NCBI GenBank assembly: GCA_005765155.1
Contig: VCCP01000003.1
Coordinates: forward strand, 2,790,001 to 2,854,000
Reading direction: 5' to 3'
DNA length: 64,000 nucleotides
Source of the DNA: Zelopaecilomyces penicillatus
Lineage: Eukaryota; Ascomycota; Sordariomycetes; Hypocreales; Pseudodiploosporaceae
A model generated the notes under the pieces. The model searched no databases, was not told the origin of the DNA, and worked only from the letters and a program-made list of their open reading frames with translations. This document shows, piece by piece, positions 45,704 through 58,191 of this stretch. A program made the translations under genes and the position numbers. How positions within the stretch are numbered: position 1 is the stretch's first letter; every line of letters starts with the position of its first letter.

Positions 45704-47850
45704 TCACCCTCCATCTGATGTCATTTCCTCGCCCCGATCACCCTCCTCACCACCCGGCACCGTAGTGCTGAGATGTTGCATCTGCAGCCAAGTCTTAGCA
45801 GTCCACTCATCAATCTTGCCCGAATTACCCATCACTTTAGTCACAAGTTCGTCCTTTTGGCGTTGTATGGCATCCTGTAATCCCGTGCCTTGCTGCTGTA
45901 TCGGGCTCAGTGCCATTGCTTTGTTGGATAGAAGCGTCTCAAAATTGCTCGTCTGGGACGTGGCCATCAGACCATCCCTACGTATAAGCATGGATGGAGT
46001 TCGAACATTCAACTAGAATTCACAAAGTCATGCTAATCAGCAAAACTTGGATAACAACGACAGCGACCCAAAAGGAAACTTCCATAGTTGCAATTTCCAT
46101 ACCTGGCTTAGCATGAGAGCATAACGGACACCCAGTCGGGAGCCGATGAACTGAAGACGTCCTTGAACCCACGTTCGCTGTGAATCAGTAGTGTAATCTT
46201 GTCCTTGGACACAAGCCAATGGCCAGGTTAGAAAATAGCCAGCAAGGCATTTTTGGGCATCTTCCAGGCCACATGCAAATCCCGACAGGCTTGCCCGGTC
46301 GAGAAGGTGCTTTCGAGTAGAAAACCAGTTGAGCTGGTACGGGACTGATGCAATGATGTCGGTGATGTTTTCCACACATATTCTCGCAGCAGCAGCATAC
46401 TCTGGAGTTGTGCGATAATCGACCGGCGAACAACTCCAAGCAGTACATCGGGCCACTATAGAGGCTAGCACAATCCGGGCACATCTCATCATGTTCCATA
46501 TACTGGCCACCCATAAGTCCTGATATCCATCAACACGGCCGGGAAAGACCTCGGCTTTCTTATAATCTCCATTAGGGACATGATCCTCCCAGGTGATGGC
46601 TCGGCATTGAAAATGCTCTGGTAAGGACGCTGCCCAATTCAAGCATTCTTGGTCAACACTCTGACACATCTTAATCATAGCTTCCATGGATTGAATGCTT
46701 TCTTGATTTCGATGAGACATAATCATAAGGCGATTGACCTCTGCCCTAATCTCACCGGTACGAATATTGAATTTCTGACACTGCGATGCCCAATGGTCTC
46801 TAATGGAGTCTTGGTTGACCCACCAGTCAAGACCCATCACTGGTGGTTTCCCAGTGCTAAGAGTATGGATTATCTTGGCGGAATCATTTGTCAGTTGCAG
46901 TCCCATAAATGGCCATATTTATCGAATCAAGGGTGTGATATTAGGGAGAGAACTCCTACCATCTGTGTTCGAGCGGCAATGAATAGGGCCACACCCGTCT
47001 TAGTGCGGAGCTGCTTGCGGCCTCTCGCTTTGACTAACTGGATTGCACCTTCGATATGTGATCCCCAGGCAAGCATACCAAGCTGCTTGGCTGTAATGTT
47101 TTCGTAGAGGCCTAGGAGTAGTACCGATGCCAGTGTGGCATCCTGCTTAGCCATACTGGGATCCCTCACTGCCTTATAGGTTGCAGATATAGCCTGCGTA
47201 TACTTGTTGAGCCCGAGCTTTTCAAATTCTACTCCAGATCCGGATCCAGATCCATTGCCTAGAGATGCAATAGCACAAGCTTCAAATGCATATTGAAAGC
47301 ATTCGGCAACCTTGCCTGACTTCAATAGAGGAACGACATACTCAAGAAAGCCTCGTGTGCTTCCTTGCCTCGGGAGAAGCACATAGTTGGAGATGAAGTA
47401 ACAAGATGCTTGCTCTGTTAAAGACGTCTGTGGTTGTCCGGCAAAGGAAGTGGACCTAAAGAAATTTTCGAATGCAACGGATGGGGCTAAGTCGGTTAAA
47501 GTGACAGAAGTTTCAGGCTTGAACTCTGTTGAGGATGAGCCAGATTCAATGCGAGCCAAAGCTTTCTGGTTGGCCTTTTTTGCTCTTCTCTCCGTTGCCA
47601 GTGTCTCGTTGCGGAACACTAGGTCAAATTCATCCTTGTACCCGGGACAAGTTCTTCGGGACTTTGCGCACTGCTTGCATGTGGGCTTTGTCTCGTCGCA
47701 CTGGCAAATATCGATGAGCATGGCAATGTCAACGGGACTTGGTGGTTGAAGGCTAAGAATATTGACAGGCCGGCCGGGTTGGGGACGTACCTTGATTCTC
47801 CGAGTCCTACACATCTGACACCCCCGAGAGGGCTTCCCCTGATAGACCAT
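45704..47850 (-). CDS. Zn2Cys6 fungal transcription factor, 4 exons
   Basis: Exons 47850-47791, 47700-46960, 46873-46103 and 46012-45704 (introns of 90, 86 and 90 bp, all phase 0) give 626 residues. The N-terminal binuclear zinc cluster spans the first intron: C11-X2-C14-X6-C21-X6-C28-X2-C31-X6-C38, followed by P-G-Y and a D-L-V-F-R-N-E linker. The rest matches the fungal-specific regulatory middle region (L-L-G-L-Y-E-N-I, R-G-R-K-Q-L-R-T, A-E-V-N-R-L-M). A DNA-binding nuclear regulator; its target genes cannot be told from the sequence. It is not next to a metabolic cluster here. The intron inside the cluster at the third Cys is common in this family. The start was chosen at the methionine giving M-V-Y-Q-G-K-P-S-R-G-C. 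Confidence 0.9.
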
Positions 47851-50800
47851 GATGACTATCGTTGCGTTGAAAAAAGCGTGTGGTATTGGCGCTGGCAACA
47901 ACTCGGAAATCTTTACTCTGTAGCCAGCTCTTGAGCAAAGGAACTACAGAAGCACGAGCCTAGTACTCCGGTAAGAGCTTCTGCGACTGGACCTGATACT
48001 CAAATGAATGGCCTACTACCAGCCAGAAATTTTCAAGAAGAAGATTGTATAACTAACTACTCCATCGCGAATTAAAGCTGGATAACTAAGTGCGGGCAGC
48101 GCAGTGTTGACAATGCAAAACGAATACGCGATTGAGGCAGTCGAGAGTTTAAAAGCTCAGTAGAAAGATATTCGAAAACCTGTTGAAAGAGGCGCAATGA
48201 TTTAATGGAAACGTTTGGGTTGTCGGAGTAAGAGGGGAAGATAAAGATGGGTTTTGCGTGATGCAAGACGTAAGAGTTGAGAGCCGGGAAGGCCAGGTTG
48301 CCCGAAACAATTCGATTCCTAGCCAACAAAGCAAAGTGCCTCACTTAGTAACTTCCAAATGATGTCGGGGAAATTGGAAACAAGCAATGGGCATGCAGGC
48401 ATTTGCCCAACCTCACACAAGGCAGGCAGGCAGGCGGGTGACGGTGCAACAAGATGAGGATGAGATGGGAGAAGCTCAAGTGGAGGGAAGTACAAGACGG
48501 TACCCACAGGGTGGGTTGGAATGGAGCAAGAGTGCAGAGTCAACCAGCAGCGGCTTCCTGCACTGGCCTGCTGGGGTTAGCGGGATCGCTCTTTGTCTTT
48601 GTGGCCCAGAGATGAGGTGCAACCTATTATACCTAGATAAGTGGGAGCTGACCGGGCAGGCACACAGCTATCACTGGGCTGTTGACTTGACATGCTACAT
48701 AGGTACGGTAATCATACCTATCTAGCTAATACCCATAGGTACCTGCTACCATGTCAATGGAAAGTAGTACCTACCAAGGTCTCTATGTACGAGAGGCGCA
48801 GTACAGGTAGGTAGTGGGTTCTAAAAGGTACTTTATCTCTATATTAATACAGATCTATATCTGTATGAAACTATCTGTTACTAGTAGATAATTATTATAA
48901 TACTATATTAACATATAGTAAGTATATTAGTATAATATTACATATAGTAACTATGGGCAAATACATACTCCAGGTACTTATTTGAGCTTGCTACTACCTA
49001 CTCAAATTCTAGTGAAACCTACCTAAGTACCTACCGGTAGGCAGGTATTACTATGTACTTTTCTTACCACCTGCTCTGACAGCAGCCCCCCCAGAAACAA
49101 AGCCCCAAGGAGAGGCAGCCAGTAAATCTGATAGCTGTGATCGACCAGATAGGTGACTAGCAAATACTGGGTCATTCTACCAAATAACAGTATTGATTGT
49201 TTTAGAGTAAGGGCTAACCAGGCGTGCACTCTGCACCTCGTAGTACAGAGTACTCCGCAGACATGCCTACCTCGGCAATGCCTTCAAATGAGAAAAAGGC
49301 TTGGGGGCACTCTGTATCAGCGACAAAAGTTATGAAAATAGTGATGCGGCGGTAGGTGCTAGGTATGCAATGCGCTGTAAGAGAGAAGGAGGTTGATGGA
49401 TTCTGGGAAAGGGGTGGGGCAAAGTTTGAGGATTGACGTTGTTGGTTGCAACCTCTCGATGACAACGACGAACCAGGCTAGCTGATGGTTGAAATTGAAT
49501 CTATCAAGGTGTTTTCTCAACTACTCCTCTATTTTTTGTTTGTAGATAGGTTCAAGCCAAGTCAATTCAAAAGTATTAAGTCAGAAACTCATGTGTGAGA
49601 GACATCCGAAAGCCCAAGCCGTGGACGATGCCGCCCAAAAACCAGTCTCAAGATGCCTGGATGGATGCACAGACCCGCCGACACAAATCCCGTTGCCTCA
49701 ATGCAGGGGGTGAGCGAAACGTTGCCAAGGAGGTAATTACTTCTACAATCAACAGATGCAAGCCTGCGCAGACGCAATCACTATCTAATACTACAGTTAC
49801 TAGCTTTTTGGCCTGATTTTCTCTAAATAACTGACTTAACGGCCGCTCAGAGGAGAAAAAAACACATGGGACAGTTTTGAGAACGTTTGGCGGGGCTGCT
49901 CTAGATAAAATGTGTTTATTAGTGCAAGATCTTGAATCGACACGGTGCCAATCTCTTACTTTGCCTACAAGCATGCTAATTAGCGTTCTCAAGTTCCCAA
50001 CTGCTGGATCGATCAAGATGCACATAACTGGAGTACCCCAAACTGGGCTAGTAATGCCTTCCGAGTGTCCTTGTCCGACCCGGATAGCTGCGCGATGGCA
50101 CTGTGTTTACAAGATGGTGACAAACTGTGCGCAGATCCATGCGCAACACGGTGTACGCCTTTCAAGAAGCAAGACTGTGTGCAACATTGTACCAAGGCTC
50201 GCTAGCCATTGTTTCCCATACTCATGGCTCTCCTTCACGAGTTTGTCTATCTGGTGCAAGGTATTATTATTAGATGCCTACCCGTTTAGTTTCGGAGATA
50301 AATTACTGGCTGGGTTGAAATTTGGCGATTCGGGGGCGGCTTGACTCTGCCAGCACCTTCTAGCGGAATAGCAGTTACCTCCCGCCGCATACGCATTCTG
50401 CTGCCCGAAACCTTGTGCACAGGAGGCAGTATTTATAGTAATTGACCAACAGAGGGGGGAGGGGGGCACTGTACTGCCCGTAGTTTATCAAGCACACTGT
50501 GGACTTCTGTTATCTGCACCGCTACATACTCGTACATCAACTTTTGATTTTCCTTCAGGTTGATTTCTGTCATCTAGGACCAAGCCAAATCATGCTATAT
50601 CAAGCCTCTCCAAGCTTCTTTTTTCATCTGACTTTTTTGGCATCCTAGCCCTTAAGCTCTGGTTCACCCTTCCTTCGCAATTAACTGTTATACTTCGTTG
50701 GAACAAATCCACATAATAAACTGAAAGTTCTAGAGATGTGATATGAATGGAGAAAAACCAAAGGCCTGGTTAGCAATGAACTGCTCTTCATGGAATCTTG
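47851..50800. other. 2.9-kb intergenic region, possibly with a small Cys-rich gene
   Basis: Upstream of the transcription factor (-) and downstream of the exportin (-). 48640-49050 has many TAGGTACC/GGTAGGTA elements and a short AT-rich patch (48835-48950). Cys-rich open frames at 49591-49709 and 49984-50205 are listed separately. Other open frames show no domain. Confidence 0.5.
49591..50205 (+). CDS. Candidate cysteine-rich small protein, incomplete model (tentative)
   Basis: Two short open frames look protein-like. The first (49591-49709) starts at an AUG, has Cys in C-L-D-G-C and P-Q-C-R, and ends at a GTGAGC donor. The second (49984-50205) follows a TTAG acceptor, has 73 codons and eight Cys in the pattern C...C-X5-C-X7-C-X3-C-X3-C-X7-C-X3-C, and ends in a TAG. 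Their phases (2 and 0) do not join directly, so a middle exon between 49710 and 49983 would be needed, and none was convincing. A hydrophobic stretch that could be a signal peptide is encoded near 49491-49546. Secreted Cys-rich proteins (effectors, toxins of unknown class) have such a look, but chance or a decayed gene is possible. Confidence 0.28.
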
Positions 50801-53800
50801 TCAACTCTCAAACAGGCTGGCAAGCCCCTCTAAGCCATCAGACGTGCTCCTTGGCTCGGTGGTCCCACTCACGCCTTCACCGGCTCCCGACTCTCCGGCT
50901 TCCTTCGTCATAAACCCCTGCGCCATCTTGCTACGAGTGGTTTTCCTGCTGCGGTTTGGGTTGCCGAAACCCGCACTTTTGGCTAATTTTCCCATTTCCG
51001 AAACACTCACACCCTTAAGATCCTTCAGCAGCTCTAGCACGATAGCCCGCTGTTGCCTAATATGTGACCCTGGCTTGGCCATATAAACTGCGAGGCGCTC
51101 CAGGTCCGCTGCATTCACATTTGGCAACGACAGAAGTATGTCTCCAGGAGTTGACGTCAATGGACCATAGTGTACCATGATGGTTGCAATAAGGGATGCC
51201 AACTCCTTCTGCACTTCAACAAAATATGGTTCGTGAAACGAAGTGATGCAGGCTTTCAATACATCAGAAGAGATATACTCGCGGATTGCCGAGGCGATCT
51301 CCTGAGGCACCAGAGTTGTGTCAGAGGGCGCGGATGCTATGGCGCTGCTGCTGCTTCTATTGTCGTGGCTATGCTGTGTTGGGGGTTTCCTTGATCCCTG
51401 CCCTGACCCCAAATGGAATTCAGGCACGAGCGAGATGAACAGCCGCAAAACCATACCGCAACACCGTGTGTCTCTCATTCGGATTCCATGTGTGCAGAAA
51501 ACTAGTAGTGGCTCAACGATTTCTCGGTGAGTGAGACAGAATTTCCGCAAAGACGGGAACGTCTCATCACTGCTATTCTCGCTTTCACCTGTTTGTGTTC
51601 TTGACTTTAGAGTTGGCGGATCTGGGAAACTTGTTGTTAGCAAAAAGAAGAAAAGTTTCTCCCACAGATGTGGATGGGGATTCATGTCATCTTACTGGAT
51701 TTCGTGGGATCAAGGAAATCCGCCACCATTACTACCGCCGTATACGTCACCTGACGGAGAATACTCTCAGTCTTCATTTCTTCTTTGAGTCCTGCCTCCC
51801 CATTGGCAGCAACAATTTGCTGCCGCTCCATCGTGTCCCATTCAGCATTGATTTTGGCATCCATCTGTTGGAAACAAGACGTGAGAAGCTGCGGAAGAAA
51901 ATGCTCGCGATAATCAACCGGGCAGTCATCCACGAGATATCTGACCAGATTTAATAGATTGCTCTGCTGGTGCGTCGACAGCCAAATAGAATCGGTGAAG
52001 AGTGCCTTAGATAGTGGTGCTGATAGTCCTTCAAAGCCATAGAACTGCATGTCCAATCTGCTCATGCAGTAAATAATTGCATATGCAGTCTCACGAACAA
52101 ATCGAACTGAGCCCCGGATCGTCGATGCAAGGCCCTCAATTGTGCCCTTCTTGTCCATGACGCGGGCATAGAAGTCGTCTTTGCTTCCCTCTGAGATGCC
52201 GGCTTGCCAGAATCGATCACTCAAGACTCTATCCACCATGGATCGCATCTCGTGGGGGAGTCCTGACCAATTATCAGGATTATGGGTTGCATGGGCATAG
52301 CTACAGCCAGGTCAATTTTTTATTCCCAAGATTGATGAAGGTAATGTGCACCTTAGAAAGTCTAGCAGATCCGCTAGTATGTTGGAGAAGCCCTCCCGCC
52401 ACAATGCATAAGAGGCTTGAAATGCTGCGGAAGATTTATCTAATCTCTCCACTGAAAATGCGAGAAACGATTTGGTTGGACGTAAAGGCAATTGCTACAT
52501 ATATGTTAGTTCAAACTCATGTGTGTAAATGGTTTTGGAAGCCCCTCGTCACCTTAAGTCGCTCTTCTAGCTCGTTTTGCAGCGTTAATCCCTCTCTATC
52601 TAATTCACAAGATCCCCAATCCCTGATTTCATGGGCACGGCGGCTAGCCAAATACGCCTGTGCCTTGTCGAGCGCAAGGAGCTCACAGAATCCTGCATAG
52701 GACTTGAGAGATGACCTTATATTGTCATTCTGCCATTGAGCTTTCACAGGCTCGATGAACTCGCTTAGTTTGTGCACTTTGGTTTGTGTGTCAATGCTGC
52801 TTGCTCGATGTCTGTGAAATGTAAGTGATTCGGTCGTTGTAAAATGGAGAAGCTGACTTGCATTATAAGAAAAAGGAAGCTTCGATATGCAAGGGCTCTT
52901 TTGTCGTCCAAAGTCCCAGATGACATCATTTCGTTTACCCGGGCCTCAATCTGCTCATAGACCCCCTATGCATCGCGTTAATACCGATTCAATTTACAGG
53001 TCAATGAGGAATACATACTAAAAGATGATCAGGCATCTCAGAGGCTAGTCGTTGAAGCTCAATCATGCTCTCTCCCTGTAAATCCTTGATAGCATCATTA
53101 AAAGCGCGATGGTCTGGTTCCAGGGTGGGCCAAGTGAGAATGATATGTTCCAGAACATTCAACATGAAGTCAGCATTCCTGTTTAAAGCCGTTGTCGAGA
53201 AGTGAACGAGTAATTGAAGTGTTCTTTTCCTAATGAGTGGATCCTATGAAAGTGGGCAGGGTGTCAGCTAATTTCGTCATCTACCAGAACGTAATGTTTT
53301 GATAGAGGAAAGCCCACCTCGAAGTTCATATCTAGAAGCTTTTTGCACCAACTCTCTAGATTCGCCTCTAGATCAACAGCTTGCTGTTGCTATAAAATCA
53401 TGTTAGTCCATTGAAAGTCTGGGGAAGTGATATGCATACGTTTTCGCGCAGATGGTATCGCATCCACTTCATATACCCTTTCAACATTGCTTCTATTACA
53501 GTGAAGTATGAGTCAACTTGCAAAACAGGCTTGGAGTGCTTGAAATAGGTAGTTTCTTTTTGTTTTAGTCAGTTAGTCGTTCCATTTATTAAATATGTGT
53601 AGATCTTCTCACTGTTAAATGGGGGTTGCCCATCATAAAGATGCTGCAAGATGTGTTCAGTGCGGCCAAGAATATGCGTGACCGCGTCTACTAATTTGAG
53701 TTGCACGATGGATTCTATGACTTGAGAGCTGTAACGACGATAATTGCCGAGGAAAGCATGCCTTTCAGGTATAGTGTCGGTATCTTCGAGTAGAAACATG

Positions 53801-55258
53801 AACGTATGGTCATTCGTGTTCTCTGGTAAGTTCTCGTACCTCACTAGTCTTGAACTGCAGACCTCAAGCAGAGGACCAATTACAGGAGCAATGAGGTCGC
53901 TAGGCCCAATGCCCCGGTTTGCCAGGAGCCTTGTCCACGTCACAAGAACTGGGATGGATACCATGAGGCTTTGACTCTGCACAACCTGAAGTAGAAGCAG
54001 CAAGAACCCTTGGCGGTCAGACTCAGGAGGTAGCTGAGCAAACTTTCGATCAAAGTATTCTCCCAGGCTTGAGAGCATCTGTTCACACACGTTTGTCAGG
54101 GATTTAGTTTGGATGTTTTGAATAAAAAGGTGCTAATACCTCTGATAGCTTTTTCCAAATCTGATATTTGTCTTCATCTATGTCTTCAGCGTCGACAGTT
54201 GCCCATTCGAAGAGATTTCTGCACAATTGTATTGAAGTACCCGTGTACATTGGCGCTACCAAGTCTTGAAACTCTGCATCGGTGAAGTTCGTCCTACAGT
54301 AGAGAGCATGAAGCGCGTCCAAAGAAACCTGTCATGGCTAGTTAATAGTCGTTTGCTGATCATTGGTCTAAAGCATTCTCACCTTTTGAATCTCAGGAAG
54401 AGAAGACGCAAGACCAGCAGACATAACAGTGACGCATTGAGCAGCAGCTATCGCCTTTGGGATGGCCCACGGCATGAGAGACAAGAATACTGAGAGTCCC
54501 TTTACAGTACAGGCCTTGACCTCGTTATTATCCTTTATTCCAGAGGTGATGCAAAGATTTAGGAAATCAGAAAGTCGACTGAGCCACCCTTCATGACCAC
54601 AACGGACATCTGGTCCAGGCTGGCGGTTGGGGAAAGCCTCGACTAAAACTGCCGTAGGAGTGAAGATTTCGACGCATGCTTTACTGAGAACACCCTCGCG
54701 CATTGCCACAACAGAGTCATCTCCGGTGAAAACTTCATCAGATAGCATTTCGAGAACAAACATGACGAGCTCCTTGTAGACGGCGGAGTCCGATTTTTCC
54801 CAAAGCTGGACAAGCATGGTATCCATATCCATCCACTCAGCGCCCCAGGACCTTTTAGCCACCTCAACCCAAAGCTGAGCTGTCTTATTCCTCAAGTATG
54901 AAGGGTCATCTTGTGAGACAGCCTGGCTCAGCGCTAGAACCCAGTTTCGGAGAGCATTCGCCTGGTCTTCCGTGTATGTTGACCATCGATATCGGATTGC
55001 GTGTTCCAGCAAGGACAATGCATAGTGTCGAACCACAGGCGGCTGGGATTTGTCAGAAGCCAGATTGTATCCTTGAAGCGGAGCTTCGCCAAAGTCTTTA
55101 ACTTCCTCTAGGAAAGCTTGGGCCTCACGGCGGGCGTCGTTGGACGAGCGTGTGCTGTGAACAACTTCGAGAGCTTGGTGAATCTTTGACATAACTTCGA
55201 CGCCCCCGCCATTGCTCACTTCGCCACCGATTGATGCACTATTGCCGTTAGCAGACAT
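50801..55258 (-). CDS. MSN5: Importin-beta-like exportin, Msn5/exportin-5 family, 11 exons
   Basis: Nuclear export receptor: binds RanGTP and cargo (phosphoproteins in yeast, tRNA/pre-miRNA in animals). Exons: 55258-54383, 54328-54140, 54078-53613, 53555-53440, 53389-53318, 53243-53019, 52965-52862, 52811-52553, 52494-52352, 52300-51696, 51621-50801. Phases agree throughout and give 1291 residues, the usual family size. The N-terminal half has the importin-beta N-like pattern (A-L-S-L-L-E-H-A-I-R-Y-R-W), then HEAT-like helices and the exportin-typical S-F-L-F, R-P-T-K-S-F-L and V-R-E-T-A motifs. The C-terminus is Ser/Thr-rich and basic. The intron at 52812-52861 has a GC donor (GCAAGT). Intron lengths are 50-74 bp. 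Confidence 0.88.
52812..52861 (-). other. GC-AG intron in the exportin gene
   Basis: Only GCAAGT..CACAG restores the reading frame between L-F-L-I and I-H-R-A-S-S, which is conserved in the family. No GT donor with the right phase lies nearby. Fifty bp long, like its neighbours. Confidence 0.75.
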
Positions 55259-56358
55259 GACGGCTACCGGTTAATAAGGATGCGTGCTCCAGCAACAAAT
55301 TCAGAGCGACTCGAGACGGGTTGGAGCGGGGCCTGCAGTCCCCCGAAGCGGAGTTGATTCTATATCAGGCGTGGGCAGGCACGGAGCGGTGCATCGAGTG
55401 CGTGTTGAGGCGTGCAGACAGGCAAGTGGAGCGCTTTTGTGCACGCAGCGCGAAGAGTGAGGTGTAGCAGCTTGCTAACGGCGGGGTTGTGAGCTTGGTG
55501 ACGATGGAGGTGAGAGGAAGCGTGTTTGGGTGACTGCGATAGAGAGACAGTCAATGGAGCTAAAGTAGGGTGAGCGGTGACAGAGGCGGAGCCGGAGCCG
55601 ACTGGAGCAAGGACGGGCAGAATGATGGCCAGTTGGCAAAAGGAAGAAAGACAGTTTCGTCGCAGAGAAGCACAGCGGTAAATAGGACGGTTAACTTCAA
55701 GGGCGCTGTGACCCAGCCCGCCACTGTTCGGGGATGAGGTTGGTCAACTCTTTCCCAGACGCTAGATAATAAGTGCCTACAGATTGGCAATGACTCTTCG
55801 GTAGTCGCGCAGCATCTGGACAGGGTCTGTAGGTGGTATTAAACGACGACCTGGATGCAAGGCTGACGAGATTTCATCACCATGTGCTGTGTGGGCTTTT
55901 AGGCTGTAGCGGGCCCACCGCCCCATTCCCCGCCTGCTGCCTATCCTGCAACATAATAATTCGGACAGGTCGAGGGGCAGAGATTGCCCTTGACATTGGG
56001 CCAGAGTTGCACGAGTGGAGCTAAGACTTTAAATCCTGCCAAGTGTCTGATGAAGAGCTATTCTTAAAGCTTCTCGAGGACTGCCATCATAGCCCAACCA
56101 AGGTGCATTGGTTTACAGTCGAGGTACTAAACATAAACTGGTTTGCATTGCTAGTGATGACAGGTACCTTATGGGATATACCCATCCAATCCCTCGGTGC
56201 CAGCTACTACAGCGGAGGGAGTACCAAATGGTACCTGGCTGGGTACCTGAAATTCATGTCGGGTGGATGTCTAGGAGCCTGCCACTGGTGCTAGCACACT
56301 GGCGCCTAAGGGGGCGGGGGGTTAAATCCACCTGGTGAAGCCAACTTCGCACCAGCCT
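55259..56358. other. Intergenic region exportin promoter / DPH7 3' side
   Basis: GC-richer stretch without a recognisable gene. Contains the exportin upstream region. Several GGTACC/TACCTGG elements at 56160-56250. Confidence 0.6.
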
Positions 56359-57658
56359 TCATTTTGTTGGCGAATTGTACTTCCAGAGACACATCAGCCT
56401 ATCGTAGAAACTAGTAGAGACGACCGTGAGGCCATCGTCAGCTGGTAACGATGGCACAAAATCACTGGCGTAGTTCATGCTTTTATGTTCATCAAACCGC
56501 GCGAGGACCCTGCATACCCAGTCCTGGCCATCGCTTGTTACAATCTCCACCAGCCGTGAGCCTGCATGCATGCAAGTCGCCAGTATGCGGACCCTCGTTG
56601 CTACACCTGCACTCCGTCGAATGTCAATCAAGCTCAGTCTCCAGACTCCACCACCAAGATCCTGGTCGGCAAGCAACTGTAAACGCTTCAGTCCATGCGA
56701 GATATGCAGGTCGTGAATAGCAAAGACTCGCAAGTGATCGTCATAGCTGCCAGTTATAACTAGTCGACCACCGCTGAGAGTTGTGAGAGGCAGCGGCAAA
56801 ATTGCCGTCACTCCTGCGTCGTGCTGACCCCTAAGGCTGATTGATCCATAAAGTTGACGTAGTGATGGAATGCTGCCGCTGGTGTCCCAAGAGCAGTGGG
56901 TATACCGAAGTATAGAGTCATCTCCTCCAGAATAAACCGAAAATCCTACCCCGTTTTCGTTTTCGTCTCCATTGAGATCATTGACTTCTGGGGATAATGC
57001 AACACACCAGGCTTCAAGTGAGTTTGGAATGGGCAAATTACTTGACCCCTTGATCTGCCAGTCATCACCCAAATGCAACAGCCTCACAAGGCCCGTCGAT
57101 GTAGTGACGCCAATCATTTTCCGTGCTCCAAGGTTCCAATTACACTGAAGAAAAAGGACGTCTTCGGCTAGATCCTCGCATCTGTTGGTGACTACATGCT
57201 CCAACGGAGCCACAGGGTTCTTGACTGGGTCCAGCTTGAAAATGGCTATGGTACCTGTGCTGGAGACAACGGCCATGATATTTTCATTCCCGGGGCTTTC
57301 GCTATGGAACCTGAGGTCCAAAGCTGCAGAAGGCTGCAAGACAGTCTGGATTTGGGTTCTGCATCTCTCATACCTAGTCAGCAACTACAGGTTCCCCAGC
57401 TCTAATCTGTTTGGGATAAGCTGACAATTCATCCCCAGTTAATTTGAACACGACAAGACTGCCGCTGCGGCTCTGTGGTTTTGGAGTAGCCGCATATCCA
57501 TCCTGCACCATCAAGTTCGTCGTCGCTTCGTCTTCGATCTGTAGGCTGTAAGTGCCTACAACGAGGTATTCGGGGTGTGCTGGGCAAAACTGGGCACAGC
57601 TAGGTGGCAGTTCCAACGTTAGCGACTGGGTTGAGGCAATGGATTCTAGTGTCTCCAT
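56359..57658 (-). CDS. DPH7: Diphthine methylesterase DPH7, WD-repeat protein, 2 exons
   Basis: Removes the methyl group from methylated diphthine in diphthamide synthesis on elongation factor 2, allowing the final amidation. Exon 1 57658-57389; exon 2 57345-56359; about 418 residues. The junction is the weak point: a 43-bp intron (GTAGTT..CCAG, phase 0) is the best fit, and an acceptor 12 bp further on is also in phase. WD-type blades are visible (V-Y-S-G-G-D-D-S-I-L-R, V-I-T-G-S-Y-D-D-H-L-R-V-F, W-R-L-S). The family signature near the end is present: H-K-S-M-N-Y-A-S-D, then V-S-T-S-F-Y-D-R-L-M-C-L-W. The gene is divergent from the DUF1917 gene, with 533 bp between them. Confidence 0.85.
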
Positions 57659-58191
57659 GATGGGAAATTAACGTCGCAGGCGTATTTGTGATGTTCTTCT
57701 CACGCCCAGGTAATGATGGTGAGCAAGGTAAGTAATCGCAGAGCAATATGACATACGTACTCTGTGATTACAGAGTAGAGGTTCTCCGCTGTTTATTGTC
57801 TCGTTCTGACTGCCCAGACCCCGGGTGGAAAAAATGACACTTGCCAGCGGGGCAATCGGATGGCTTGCCGCAATCCGGAGCCACGCACACACGGTTGTTC
57901 CCGTCCCAGCCATCGACTCAGGCACTGCCGGTCATAGGGCTATAGTACGTAACTTGCTTATACGTTTGATGGTATTTGTTTTACAGGTGTCTCGTTCGTT
58001 TGCCGTTGCCGTTTGCCGCTCGCATCCAAAGAGCGCCCATTACGCAACCTAACGGAAACTCTGTCTCCGACATAAACCTCAGCTCTGCCTGCACATAATA
58101 CTACATAAACACCGCCTCGAGATGCTCTATGAGCTGTTCTCTAATAGGGTGTGGTAACTCAATGGCTCATAGCTCCCTGTGCAGCGGTAAC
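57659..58191. other. Bidirectional promoter region DPH7 / DUF1917
   Basis: 533 bp between divergent starts. No gene; small open frames only. No TATA box seen. Confidence 0.6.

Noticed and set aside
45516..46016. 166-codon + strand ORF opposite the transcription factor's last exon
   Set aside because: Mirror of the real minus-strand exon and its 3' UTR.
49877..50344. 155-codon ORF on the + strand
   Set aside because: No recognisable domain; the better signal in this stretch is the Cys-rich frame next to it.
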